Below, in pieces: positions 1-8,195 of a DNA stretch of 64,000 nucleotides. Under the pieces are notes generated by a model that saw nothing but the letters and a program-made list of their open reading frames with translations, was not told where the DNA came from and ran no database searches. The position numbers were made by a program, and so were the translations under genes. The stretch's first letter is position 1; every line of letters starts with the position of its first letter. This DNA is from Gammaproteobacteria bacterium. GTDB lineage: Bacteria > Pseudomonadota > Gammaproteobacteria > Magnimaribacterales > AG-339-G14. The stretch lies in the NCBI GenBank assembly GCA_019652555.1, contig BPAJ01000001.1, positions 1 through 64,000 on the forward strand, given 5' to 3'.

Positions 1-1058
1 CATCCGCGATTGAAGCTTTAGGTATGAGCTTACCTGGAAGCAGTTCACAAGACGCAGTTTCGACAGATAAACAAGAAGATTGCAAGAAAATTGGTAATGC
101 GATCAACAATCTTCTTGAAAAAGATATCAAGCCCACAGACATCATGACTAGAGAGGCTTTTGAAAATGCTATTCGTGTTGTAATCGCTTTGGGTGGATCA
201 ACCAATGCAGTACTTCATTTGTTAGCAATGGCAAAAAGCGTAGACATCCCGTTAAATATTGATGATTTTGAAGAAATTGGCAAAACCAGTCCATTATTGG
301 CTGACTTAAGACCTTCAGGACATTTTCTTATGTCTGAGTTGAATGAGATTGGCGGTATACAACCTTTGATGAAAACTCTTTTAGAAGCCAATCTTCTGCA
401 CGGCGATACATTGACAGTAACAGGCAAAACCATGGCTGAAAATTTAAAGGATGTTAAACCTTATCCAGAAAAGCAAAAAATTATAATGCCTTTGGATAAG
501 CCCATAAAGAAAGACAGTCACTTGAAAATCTTAAAAGGAAACCTCGCCAGTGAGGGAGCTGTTGCGAAAATCACTGGGAAAGAAGGACATAGTTTTTCAG
601 GCTCAGCTCGAGTTTTTAACTCTGAAGAAGAAACTTTAGAAGCTATTTATGGCTCAAAGATTCAAGAAGGCGATGTAATTGTTGTTAGATATGAAGGGCC
701 TGTTGGAGGGCCAGGCATGAGAGAAATGCTAAAACCAACCTCAGCCATTATGGGTAAAGGCCTTGGCGACAAGGTAGCTTTTATTACGGATGGAAGATTT
801 TCTGGAGGCTCTCATGGTTTTGTAGTCGGTCATGTAACGCCTGAAGCTGCTAAAGGCGGACTTATAGGTCTTTTAGAAGATGGCGACAAAATTACTATAG
901 ATGCCTTGAAAGGAACAATTGATGCAGATTTATCACTTAAAGAAATCGAAGAAAGAAAGAAAAATTGGAAAAATCCGAAACCAGTACCAAAAAAGGGTGT
1001 TTTGGCAAAATATGCCAAGACAGTTCAATCGGCTTCTGAAGGAGCGGTTACAGATTAA
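1..1058 (+). CDS. ilvD: Dihydroxy-acid dehydratase, 3' part (5' end outside window)
   Basis: Dehydrates 2,3-dihydroxy-isovalerate and its methylvalerate homologue to the 2-keto acids of valine and isoleucine, the step after IlvC. The frame is open from base 3 and reads [12 protein letters not shown] before the first visible ATG at 24, so the gene continues upstream and that ATG is internal. About 350 C-terminal residues are present. The IlvD/Edd signature [16 protein letters not shown] and the [11 protein letters not shown] segment are intact. The cluster-binding cysteines lie in the missing N-terminal part. It is separated from ilvIHC by about 7 kb, so the pathway is not a single operon here. 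Identification is firm. Confidence 0.96.
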   Translation, partial: SAIEALGMSLPGSSSQDAVSTDKQEDCKKIGNAINNLLEKDIKPTDIMTREAFENAIRVVIALGGSTNAVLHLLAMAKSVDIPLNIDDFEEIGKTSPLLADLRPSGHFLMSELNEIGGIQPLMKTLLEANLLHGDTLTVTGKTMAENLKDVKPYPEKQKIIMPLDKPIKKDSHLKILKGNLASEGAVAKITGKEGHSFSGSARVFNSEEETLEAIYGSKIQEGDVIVVRYEGPVGGPGMREMLKPTSAIMGKGLGDKVAFITDGRFSGGSHGFVVGHVTPEAAKGGLIGLLEDGDKITIDALKGTIDADLSLKEIEERKKNWKNPKPVPKKGVLAKYAKTVQSASEGAVTD

Positions 1059-1064
1059 AAAAGC

Positions 1065-1092
1065 TTGTTTTATTTGAATACGCCCTCATAAT
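1065..1092 (+). promoter_or_regulatory. Candidate trxA promoter, leaderless spacing
   Basis: TTGTTT (1065-1070), a 16 bp spacer and CATAAT (1087-1092) lie immediately upstream of trxA. Only six bases separate the -10 hexamer from the ATG at 1099, and no Shine-Dalgarno sequence is visible, so transcription would begin at or next to the start codon. The -35 match is weak. Judged by eye only. Confidence 0.4.
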
Positions 1093-1098
1093 AAAAGT

Positions 1099-1422
1099 AT
1101 GTCAAAACCCATCGAATTAACAGATGAAAATTTAGAAGAAACTCTATCTAGTTCTTCAGTTCCAGTGCTTGTCGACTATTGGGCTGAATGGTGTGGACCA
1201 TGTAAAATGGTTGCTCCAGTCTTAGAAGAGCTTGCGGCTGAACTTGATGGCAAATTAACTATTGGCAAGGTTGATGTTGATTCCAATCGGGACTCAGCAG
1301 CCAAACAGAATGTGATGAGTATACCTACTCTCATATTATTTAAGGATGGACAGCCAATTGATCAAAGAATTGGAGCTTTAACGAAAAATCAACTTCAAGA
1401 ATTCATTAACGAACATATTTAA
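1099..1422 (+). CDS. trxA: Thioredoxin 1
   Basis: Small cytoplasmic dithiol-disulfide oxidoreductase that reduces ribonucleotide reductase, peroxiredoxins and other proteins. Its 107 residues match the usual length. The redox motif WCGPC is at residues 31-35, the buried Asp is at 26, and the cis-proline is in SIPT (Pro76). It lies just upstream of rho in the same direction, the same pairing as in Escherichia coli. The ATG is preceded by a -10-like CATAAT rather than a ribosome-binding site. No anomalies in the protein. Confidence 0.98.
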   Translation: MSKPIELTDENLEETLSSSSVPVLVDYWAEWCGPCKMVAPVLEELAAELDGKLTIGKVDVDSNRDSAAKQNVMSIPTLILFKDGQPIDQRIGALTKNQLQEFINEHI

Positions 1423-1523
1423 TACTCAAAAAAACTAGACTCATAATTTCTATAGTGGTACATTGCAGACCTACTTTCAGTAGAAACACTCATAATCTTT
1501 AATTTATACAAACGTTTAAAAAA

Positions 1524-2786
1524 ATGCATTTAGGGGAACTTAAAGCAAAACCAGTCGAAGAATTACTCACGATCGCTGAGGGTATGGGTATTGAAAACTT
1601 GTCTCGTCAAAAAAAACAAGATGTTATTTTCAATATTTTAAAAACTCATTCCAATGGTGGAGAAGATATTGAAGGGGAAGGAGTTCTAGAAATTTTAAAC
1701 GATGGGTTTGGGTTCTTAAGATCACCATCCTCATCTTATCTTGCCGGCCCCGACGATATATATGTTTCTCCAAGTCAAATTAGAAGATTCGGCTTAAAAA
1801 CAGGCGATTCTGTTTCTGGAAACATTAGACCTCCAAAAGATGGTGAAAGATATTTCGCCTTGCTCAAAATAGATCAAATAAATTTTGAACCTTCAGATAA
1901 AACAAAAAATAAAGTTGCTTTTGAAAACCTCACTCCTTTATTTCCAGAAGAAAGAATCATCATGGAGTCTGGAAATGGAACCACTGAAGATCTTTCTGCA
2001 AGAATAATTGATTTGGTATCACCTACAGGAAAGGGTCAAAGAGGACTGATTGTCTCACCTCCAAAAGCTGGTAAAACTCTTTTAATGCAATCAATTGCAC
2101 ATTCTATAGAAAAGAATAGTCCTGAAAGTAAATTGATGGTCTTACTTGTTGATGAAAGACCGGAAGAAGTTACAGATATGAAAAGGTCTGTTAGGGGAGA
2201 AGTTGTTGCAAGTACTTTTGATGAACCTCCTTCTCGACATGTACAAGTTGCAGAAATGGTGATTGCTAAAGCCAAAAGACTCGTCGAAAAGAAACACGAC
2301 GTTATAATTTTGCTCGATTCCATTACCAGATTGGCAAGAGCTTACAATTCAACTCAAGCAGCTTCAGGAAAAATATTAACTGGAGGTGTAGATGCCAATG
2401 CTTTGGAAAAACCAAAAAGATTTTTCGGAGCAGCCAGAAACATAGAAGGCGGCGGCAGCTTGACGATCATTGCAACAGCATTAATTGATACTGGTTCCAG
2501 AATGGATGAGGTAATCTTTGAAGAATTCAAAGGTACCGGTAACCAAGAAATTCATCTGGATCGAGCTATTGCTGAAAAAAGAATCTTTCCTGCAATCAAT
2601 ATCCGTAGGTCAGGTACCAGAAGAGAAGAACTTATTACCGATGATGCAGAACTTGCAAGAATTAATATTTTGAGAAAACTCCTTCATGAGATGGAAGATA
2701 TTGATGCTACCGATTGGTTAATTGATAAGCTAAGCAAGCATAAAACCAACAGCGAATTTTTCGACTCTATGAAGAAAGGCAAGTAA
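1524..2786 (+). CDS. rho: Transcription termination factor Rho
   Basis: Hexameric RNA-dependent ATPase and helicase that ends untranslated transcripts. The 420 residues show the N-terminal helical domain, the cold-shock-like RNA-binding fold with GFGFLR (61-66), Walker A SPPKAGKT (178-185), Walker [13 protein letters not shown], and the Q/R-loop segments [20 protein letters not shown] and EEFKGTGN. Full length compared with the 419 residues of E. coli. The 101 bp leader holds a small CTACT/AGTAG hairpin (1471-1483) but no clear attenuator. The 3' end overlaps the convergent rsmD by 20 bp. Confidence 0.99.
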   Translation: MHLGELKAKPVEELLTIAEGMGIENLSRQKKQDVIFNILKTHSNGGEDIEGEGVLEILNDGFGFLRSPSSSYLAGPDDIYVSPSQIRRFGLKTGDSVSGNIRPPKDGERYFALLKIDQINFEPSDKTKNKVAFENLTPLFPEERIIMESGNGTTEDLSARIIDLVSPTGKGQRGLIVSPPKAGKTLLMQSIAHSIEKNSPESKLMVLLVDERPEEVTDMKRSVRGEVVASTFDEPPSRHVQVAEMVIAKAKRLVEKKHDVIILLDSITRLARAYNSTQAASGKILTGGVDANALEKPKRFFGAARNIEGGGSLTIIATALIDTGSRMDEVIFEEFKGTGNQEIHLDRAIAEKRIFPAINIRRSGTRREELITDDAELARINILRKLLHEMEDIDATDWLIDKLSKHKTNSEFFDSMKKGK

Positions 2787-3348
2787 CCTCTGCTAAAACA
2801 TAACTTTTTTTTCCTAAGCTTTTTTTCTTTTTCAAATTCAAAGATTCAGGAATTTCTAGATCCAATTTTTTTTCGAATTCAAAATAAATTTGTCCATTTT
2901 TAGATAAGAGTTTTTTTTCTAAAATAGCAGCAAGCAAATCATGAATTAAATTTTTGTTAAATGGTGGATCTATGAAAATCAAATCGTATTTAGTTCCAGA
3001 ATTGTTGTTTTGTATCCATTCCAAACACTCCGCACAAAAGAAATCGCAATCTGCTTTTTCACTCATTTCTAGATAAACATTTTTAATTTTTTGCAGATAC
3101 TCTTTATTTCTCTCTACAAAAGTTACTTTTTCAGCACCTCTTGAGAAAGCTTCAAAACCTAATGCACCTGTTCCAGAAAAAAGGTCCAGACAATACATTT
3201 TTTTCAAATCCTGTCCCAGCCAATTAAACAATGTTTCTTTTGCTCTATCCGGAGTTGGTCTTAAATCATCATTCAGATCAAAGTAAATTTTCTTTCCTTT
3301 CCATTTTCCTCCAATGATTCTAATTTCGCCTTTTTTTTCTTTCTTCAT
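2767..3348 (-). CDS. rsmD: 16S rRNA (guanine(966)-N2)-methyltransferase
   Basis: SAM-dependent methyltransferase of the RsmD family that modifies G966 of 16S rRNA in the 30S subunit. The 193 residues carry the N-terminal [11 protein letters not shown] segment, the family block [20 protein letters not shown]-binding motif I ([19 protein letters not shown]) and the N6/N2-type catalytic motif DPPF in [12 protein letters not shown]. Convergent with rho, overlapping its last 20 bp. It is divergent from the flavin-reductase-like gene. A TATCAT hexamer lies seven bases before the ATG. Confidence 0.96.
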   Translation of the reverse strand: MKKEKKGEIRIIGGKWKGKKIYFDLNDDLRPTPDRAKETLFNWLGQDLKKMYCLDLFSGTGALGFEAFSRGAEKVTFVERNKEYLQKIKNVYLEMSEKADCDFFCAECLEWIQNNNSGTKYDLIFIDPPFNKNLIHDLLAAILEKKLLSKNGQIYFEFEKKLDLEIPESLNLKKKKSLGKKSYVLAEVTCLSS

Positions 3349-3355
3349 ATCATTT

Positions 3356-3361
3356 ATGATA
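3356..3361 (-). promoter_or_regulatory. Candidate -10 box of rsmD, leaderless spacing
   Basis: On the minus strand TATCAT lies seven bases upstream of the rsmD ATG. No Shine-Dalgarno sequence is present and no good -35 is visible. The spacing would place the RNA start at the initiation codon. Confidence 0.35.
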
Positions 3362-3404
3362 TTACATGAGATAATTCAGTTTTAAATTTACCTGCTTATT
3401 TACC

Positions 3405-3863
3405 TTGAAAGAAAAATTTCTAGAAGTTCTTAGAACAACAAAACAAAATGTTTTTGTTTTAGCTGCGGAAAATGGTGACCAGCGTCATGCAATGACTGTG
3501 TCATCGGTTTTTTCTGTATCTCTTGAACCAATGTCTATGGCAGTGAGTGTCAATCAAAGCGCAAGCCTGCATGATCTTTTGATGGAAGAAACTAAATTCT
3601 CTTTAAATTTATTAACTGCTGATCAGGTAGATATCGCTGAAATATGCAGTGGTGCTGAAGAGGGGCAAATTAGATTTAATCATCCTGACTGGAATCTAGA
3701 AAAGATTCCATATTTACAAAGCGCACAATCAAATTTATTTTGCACTTGTAAAAAAATAGTACCTTTGTATTCTCATTCTTTGGTAATAGGCGAAGTAGAC
3801 GATATATTTCATTCAGGAAAAACAGATCCGCTGATCTATCAAGACGGTAAATATGAATCATAA
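3405..3863 (+). CDS. Flavin reductase-like domain protein
   Basis: Single-domain FMN-binding protein of the flavin reductase-like (split-barrel) family. Members supply reduced flavin to monooxygenases or reduce flavins with NAD(P)H. The 152 residues show the family pattern: an N-terminal helix, AMTVSSVFSVSLEPMSMAVSVN (the phosphate-binding SS turn), and the closing PLIYQDGKY strand. The best start is a TTG at 3405. No in-frame ATG lies far enough upstream and the family begins at this point. The stop codon overlaps the next gene by 11 bp, so translation is likely coupled. The partner oxygenase cannot be named. Confidence 0.85.
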   Translation: MKEKFLEVLRTTKQNVFVLAAENGDQRHAMTVSSVFSVSLEPMSMAVSVNQSASLHDLLMEETKFSLNLLTADQVDIAEICSGAEEGQIRFNHPDWNLEKIPYLQSAQSNLFCTCKKIVPLYSHSLVIGEVDDIFHSGKTDPLIYQDGKYES

Positions 3864-6174
3864 AAAAACTTTAGCCTTAGTTTTCTCGCTATTTCCGAGC
3901 TTTTTGTTAGCTGCCATTACCGTTGATGGAAAGTTAGATGAACCGGAATGGCAAAATGCTCAGTCAATAAGTGATTTTGTAACCGTTTATCCAAATGACA
4001 AATCAAAGCCAGAGTTTAAAACCGAAGTAAGGGTTTTCTCTGATGATAAAGGAATATATTTTGGCTTTACAAATGAACAACCTATTGAAACACACACACC
4101 TTTGAAACATCCAAGGGATAAGTGGTTTGTTGATGCTGATAGGAATTTCATCATGATAGATTTTGATGGCAATGCAACTGTGGGGTATGAATTTTCTGTA
4201 ACTCTTGGCGATACATTGAGAGACGCGATTGTAACTAATGAGAATGAAATGTCAGATAGTTGGGATGCTATTTGGTATGCAAAAACATATCAAACAGAGT
4301 CCGCTTGGTTTTCTGAATTCTTTATTCCTTGGGAGGTAGCTCCTATGAATGTGGTTGAAGGAAAAAAAAGAGAAGTTAAAGCAACCTTTGTCAGAAGGCA
4401 TCATAAAGAAAATAGGTTTTATAATGTTCCTGGATTATGGGCTGAACAATCTCCATTTTTATCTAGATTTAAGAGCATAAAGGTTGATAACCCTTCGACA
4501 ATTAAAAAATCCAGGGTTGATTATTTTCCTTATGTGAGTTTTACCAATAACTTTGTTGAAAATAATCGAAACATAAACTTTGGTGGGGAGATTTTTTGGG
4601 ATATAAATTCCGAATCAAAATTGGATGTTTCACTTAACCCAGATTTTGGTCAAGTTGAAAGCGATGATTTGATTGTAAACTTCTCTGCAATTGAAACTTT
4701 TTATGAAGATAAAAGACCTTTTTTTACTGAAAATCAAACTCTGTTTGAAATTACCGGTTGGAATCTTTATTTTATAAATACAAGAAGAATTGGCGGGATA
4801 CCTGACAAATGTTCTCCAACAAACGAAACTCTCAAAGGACAATGTAAAAATAGCCTTCTTGATTCTTCTGATATAGATCTCGCTTTGAGATACTCTCAAA
4901 AGTCACAAGAAAATGAATTTGGTTTTTTTTCAGCTTTTGAAGCGAATAGCGTTTATTCATCCGGGAGGGACTATTTTGCTGGTCGTTACCGAAGAAATAT
5001 TTCAGAAGCCAACGGTAAAGTTGGTTATATGGTTACTGCAGTGGACAGACCATCTATCAATAGAGAAGCATACGTTCATACTATTGATTTTGACTTCAAA
5101 CCTTCTGCTCCAACCAGAGTTTACGGTTGGTTAAGCCAAGCAAGTATTAAAGATAAAGATAAAGACACAGTGGGGACTGGAGCTCGTATAGTAGTCACAA
5201 AGGGTTTTTCAGATCAGTTATTCGTTCTTGGCGCAATCAACTATTTAGATGAAGATTTTAATATCAATGATATGGGTTACATCGAGGAATACAACAAAAT
5301 CAGCATAGGTGGTTTCCTTCAATACATTCGTCCCATAAAAAATAAAACTTCAAAAGTATCCCAAACTATTTTCAAAGTAAACGGTGGACACAACAGATCC
5401 ACCGAAGGCTATGGAAATGGTATTGGCTTCAACACAGAATTAGAAATGTTCATGCGTGATAACTCTTACATAAGCTTGAAGTGTAACTGTACTGTCAGAA
5501 GAGGTAAAAACTCTACTGAAACCAGAGGATTTGCAGCTGCTCCATTTATAGAGAGTCTGGCAAACTACGATCTTCAGCTTGCCTACTTCACTCCTAGAAC
5601 AGACGACATCAGACCATATGTTAAATTTGGGTTGGCTACTGGCGGATACCGAGTTAACGATCAAGATTCAGACCTGCAACATGAAACAATTAATTTTGGT
5701 CTGGGTTTGATTTTGACCACCTCAAGCCAGTTTAGAACTTCTCTGGATTTCTTTGAATTTCAAAAAGAAAATAATTGGGAAGTTTGGCAAAAGGAAAACT
5801 TATTTGGTTACTACGATAAGGAAATGGTTTCCTCTGGGATAAACATAGATTGGTTTCCAGGCAACAATCAAGAATTTAGATTGAAAGCATTCATATACGG
5901 TATCAAAGCAAATAATGCTAGAGCCTATAGGGTGAATTCTAGTGGCTATATGACACCATCTTTGGATGACATCAATCCTTTTCAACTTTCTGAAACTGCT
6001 TTTCAAATCAGATATAAGTATGAATTTTCACCATTATCAAATTTGTATGTTGTTTATACGCGAGGCGGAAAGTCTTCAGGACTTTTAAGAGATTCTTTTG
6101 ATGGTCTTTATTCCAATGCTTGGAACGAACAAACTTTAGACAAATTTATAGTCAAAATAAGATATAAATTTTAA
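3853..6174 (+). CDS. DUF5916 outer-membrane protein with N-terminal CBM9-like domain
   Basis: The 773-residue secreted protein starts with a signal peptide (about residues 1-20, cleavage near LLA-AITV). A carbohydrate-binding family 9-like beta-sandwich follows (VDGKLDEPEWQNA to about residue 210). The rest resembles the DUF5916 region: many alternating amphipathic strands and a terminal FIVKIRYKF, a typical barrel-closing strand ending in Phe for BAM-dependent insertion. This suggests an outer-membrane beta-barrel with a periplasmic or surface sugar-binding-type domain. Substrate and function are not established for the family. It starts inside the preceding flavin-reductase-like gene. Its stop overlaps the convergent small zinc-ribbon gene. 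Confidence 0.85.
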   Translation: MNHKKTLALVFSLFPSFLLAAITVDGKLDEPEWQNAQSISDFVTVYPNDKSKPEFKTEVRVFSDDKGIYFGFTNEQPIETHTPLKHPRDKWFVDADRNFIMIDFDGNATVGYEFSVTLGDTLRDAIVTNENEMSDSWDAIWYAKTYQTESAWFSEFFIPWEVAPMNVVEGKKREVKATFVRRHHKENRFYNVPGLWAEQSPFLSRFKSIKVDNPSTIKKSRVDYFPYVSFTNNFVENNRNINFGGEIFWDINSESKLDVSLNPDFGQVESDDLIVNFSAIETFYEDKRPFFTENQTLFEITGWNLYFINTRRIGGIPDKCSPTNETLKGQCKNSLLDSSDIDLALRYSQKSQENEFGFFSAFEANSVYSSGRDYFAGRYRRNISEANGKVGYMVTAVDRPSINREAYVHTIDFDFKPSAPTRVYGWLSQASIKDKDKDTVGTGARIVVTKGFSDQLFVLGAINYLDEDFNINDMGYIEEYNKISIGGFLQYIRPIKNKTSKVSQTIFKVNGGHNRSTEGYGNGIGFNTELEMFMRDNSYISLKCNCTVRRGKNSTETRGFAAAPFIESLANYDLQLAYFTPRTDDIRPYVKFGLATGGYRVNDQDSDLQHETINFGLGLILTTSSQFRTSLDFFEFQKENNWEVWQKENLFGYYDKEMVSSGINIDWFPGNNQEFRLKAFIYGIKANNARAYRVNSSGYMTPSLDDINPFQLSETAFQIRYKYEFSPLSNLYVVYTRGGKSSGLLRDSFDGLYSNAWNEQTLDKFIVKIRYKF

Positions 6175-6368
6175 GCCTTACAGTTTTTGCAAAACAAATT
6201 CCCCGAAGACATAACGGATAAGTTTTTTGGCAAATAATCTCCACAAGCTGAGCATTTCACCAACTCTTTATTTTCATTATCCAGATCAATCTCTTCTTGT
6301 TTGAATAGTCTTGCTAAACCGGAAAGAATACCCACAAAGGCAAGGACAATTAATACTTTTAAAAGCAT
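6171..6368 (-). CDS. PP0621-type small membrane-anchored zinc-ribbon protein
   Basis: A 65-residue protein with one N-terminal membrane segment (residues 2-18), an acidic linker and a C-terminal zinc ribbon formed by CxxC pairs at C39/C42 and C60/C63. This matches my recollection of the uncharacterised PP0621 family of gammaproteobacteria. It follows bamD on the minus strand with a two-base gap, so the two are probably cotranscribed. Its stop overlaps the stop of the convergent DUF5916 gene. Function unknown. Confidence 0.8.
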   Translation of the reverse strand: MLLKVLIVLAFVGILSGLARLFKQEEIDLDNENKELVKCSACGDYLPKNLSVMSSGNLFCKNCKA

Positions 6369-6370
6369 TT

Positions 6371-7144
6371 CTAGGAATTAGCAGCTGCTTTTTTTTCAGA
6401 AGCTTCGATAAATCTTTTTAATACTTCAGCTGCTTGATTTTTCAATTCTTCTTTACCCATGAGGTCATAGGCTTGAACTTTAATTTCCAAAGCTTTCTGT
6501 ACCACTTCGGAATTTGGGAGATTTGAAATTATGTAATCTGCTCGAGAAACAGCGGCGATGTATGCTTTTCTTTCGATATAAAACTCTGCAACTTCTATTT
6601 CTTGTTTTGCTATTAAACTTCTAAGGAACAGCATTCTTCTCTTGGCATCTTCAACATAGGAGCTTTCTGGAAATCTAGAAATAAACTCAGTCAATTCATC
6701 GAAGGACTCTTTAGCCTGAGTCAAATCTCTTTTATAGGTGAGTTCTCCCAACACCGGAACAGTACTCAGCAATTCCTTTTCCTTAGAAAATTTTGCCAGA
6801 CCTTTCATGTAGTAAGCGTAATCTGTATTGGGGTGTCTTGGGTGCAGGCTGATAAATCTCTCTGCTGCAACCACGGAAGCATCGTAAAGCCCATTTTCAT
6901 AGTAAGCGTAAATCAGTTCTGCTTGAGCTTGTTCTGCATATTTACCAAATGGAAACCTTCTTTCTAGAGATTCCAGAGCATCGATCGCCATGGAATAGTT
7001 TTTGGATTTTATTCTCTCTTGAGCTTGGTCATAAATTTCTTTTTCTTGCATTGCAGGTGTCATTGGCTCTTCTTTTTTTTGGGTGGCGCAACTTACAAAA
7101 AAGATTAAGAAAACAGTAAAAAAAAGATTTGAATAAAATTTCAT
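6371..7144 (-). CDS. bamD: Outer membrane assembly lipoprotein BamD
   Basis: Essential lipoprotein of the BAM complex that folds outer-membrane barrels. The 257 residues begin with a lipoprotein signal ending FFVSC (predicted acylated Cys19) followed by five TPR-like helical repeats from about residue 35. These include the conserved ALESLERRFPFGKYAEQAQ and ERFISLHPRHPNTDYAYYMKG segments. It is divergent from rluD across only 22 bp, the same neighbour pair known in Pseudomonas. The DUF5916 and TonB-receptor barrels in this window would be clients. Confidence 0.95.
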   Translation of the reverse strand: MKFYSNLFFTVFLIFFVSCATQKKEEPMTPAMQEKEIYDQAQERIKSKNYSMAIDALESLERRFPFGKYAEQAQAELIYAYYENGLYDASVVAAERFISLHPRHPNTDYAYYMKGLAKFSKEKELLSTVPVLGELTYKRDLTQAKESFDELTEFISRFPESSYVEDAKRRMLFLRSLIAKQEIEVAEFYIERKAYIAAVSRADYIISNLPNSEVVQKALEIKVQAYDLMGKEELKNQAAEVLKRFIEASEKKAAANS

Positions 7145-7150
7145 GAAATA

Positions 7151-7160
7151 AGTTTATCAT
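7151..7160. promoter_or_regulatory. Overlapping divergent -10 boxes between bamD and rluD
   Basis: The whole intergenic spacer is 22 bp (7145-7166). On the plus strand TATCAT (7155-7160) lies six bases before the rluD ATG. On the minus strand TAAACT (7156-7151) lies six bases before the bamD ATG. Either promoter would have its -35 inside the opposite gene and both RNAs would be leaderless. Weak hexamers, judged by eye. Confidence 0.35.
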
Positions 7161-7166
7161 TCTGTC

Positions 7167-8123
7167 ATGACGATTAAGAAGGAGAATTTAATTACTAGAG
7201 AGATAAGTGAAGCACTTTCCAACAAACGTCTTGATATAGTTTTGGCTGAAACTTTTCCGGAATACTCCAGAAGTAGATTAAAAAAATGGCTAGAAAACAA
7301 TCTAGTATCTGTAAATAAAAGAGTAATTAATAAACCCAGTCATAAAATCATTTTTCCAGCAAAACTGGAACTCAGTGTACCAAACGAAAATCTCACAGAA
7401 GATTTACCAGAACAATTAGACTTAAATATAGTTGAGTCTACTGAAGGATATGTCGTAATCAACAAAAGTCATGGAATGGTAGTTCATCCTGGTGCTGGCA
7501 ATAAATCTGGAACATTGTTGAATGCCTTATTGCATGAATATCCTGAATTAAAAAAATTACCAAGAGCAGGAATTGTTCATCGTTTGGATAAAGATACCTC
7601 GGGACTTATGGTAGTCGCTAGAAACGAACCTGCCATGCAAAGCTTATCAGAACAAATTTCCAATCGTTCCATAAAAAGGATTTACCAAGCTTTCACAGTT
7701 GGAAGAATTGAAAGGTCTGGAAAAATTGAAGCGCCGATAGGAAGACACCCTAAGAATAGACAAAAACAAGCAATTATTGAATCTGGTCGAGAAGCTATCT
7801 CACACTTCAAAGTCATAGAAAATTTTGGCTCTTACTCTCATCTTGAAGTTTCCTTGGAAACAGGAAGAACTCATCAAATTAGAGTTCATATGAATCATTT
7901 GGGTTTTCCTTTAATTGGCGATCCTCTTTATGGTAGGCGCAGAAGATTTGCAAAAAATACCCATCAGAAACTTAGAGAAATAATAGAAAGTTTTCCTAGA
8001 CAGGCACTTCATGCAGCCCAGTTGAGTTTTATAGATCCAACTACATCTAAAGAAGTAAGCTTCCAATCAAAATTACCATCTGATTTAGTCGAATTGAGGG
8101 AAAACCTTTTAAATCAGGCATAA
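7167..8123 (+). CDS. rluD: 23S rRNA pseudouridine synthase RluD
   Basis: Makes pseudouridines 1911, 1915 and 1917 in helix 69 of 23S rRNA. The 318 residues contain an N-terminal S4 RNA-binding domain (about 18-75) and the RluA-family catalytic domain. Motif II HRLDKDTSGLMVVA has the catalytic Asp at 141, and the later TGRTHQIRVHMNHLGFPLIGDPLYG block is intact. The divergent bamD neighbour supports RluD rather than RluA or RluC. Confidence 0.95.
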   Translation: MTIKKENLITREISEALSNKRLDIVLAETFPEYSRSRLKKWLENNLVSVNKRVINKPSHKIIFPAKLELSVPNENLTEDLPEQLDLNIVESTEGYVVINKSHGMVVHPGAGNKSGTLLNALLHEYPELKKLPRAGIVHRLDKDTSGLMVVARNEPAMQSLSEQISNRSIKRIYQAFTVGRIERSGKIEAPIGRHPKNRQKQAIIESGREAISHFKVIENFGSYSHLEVSLETGRTHQIRVHMNHLGFPLIGDPLYGRRRRFAKNTHQKLREIIESFPRQALHAAQLSFIDPTTSKEVSFQSKLPSDLVELRENLLNQA

Positions 8124-8128
8124 TTTCC

Positions 8129-8156
8129 TTGACTTGCTTACTGGTACTGTCAAAAT
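8129..8156 (+). promoter_or_regulatory. Candidate ilvIHC promoter
   Basis: TTGACT (8129-8134), a 16 bp spacer and CAAAAT (8151-8156) precede ilvI by about 40 bp. No leader peptide rich in branched-chain codons and no clear attenuator hairpin is visible, so classical ilv attenuation is not supported. Confidence 0.4.
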
Positions 8157-8195
8157 TCGCTCCCTTAAGAGATTTCTTCAAATTTTTTTAGAAAA

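Noticed and set aside
1423..1523. Leader of rho as an attenuator
   Set aside because: Only a 5 bp hairpin and scattered CATAAT hexamers are visible; nothing resembles a defined rho-autoregulatory element.
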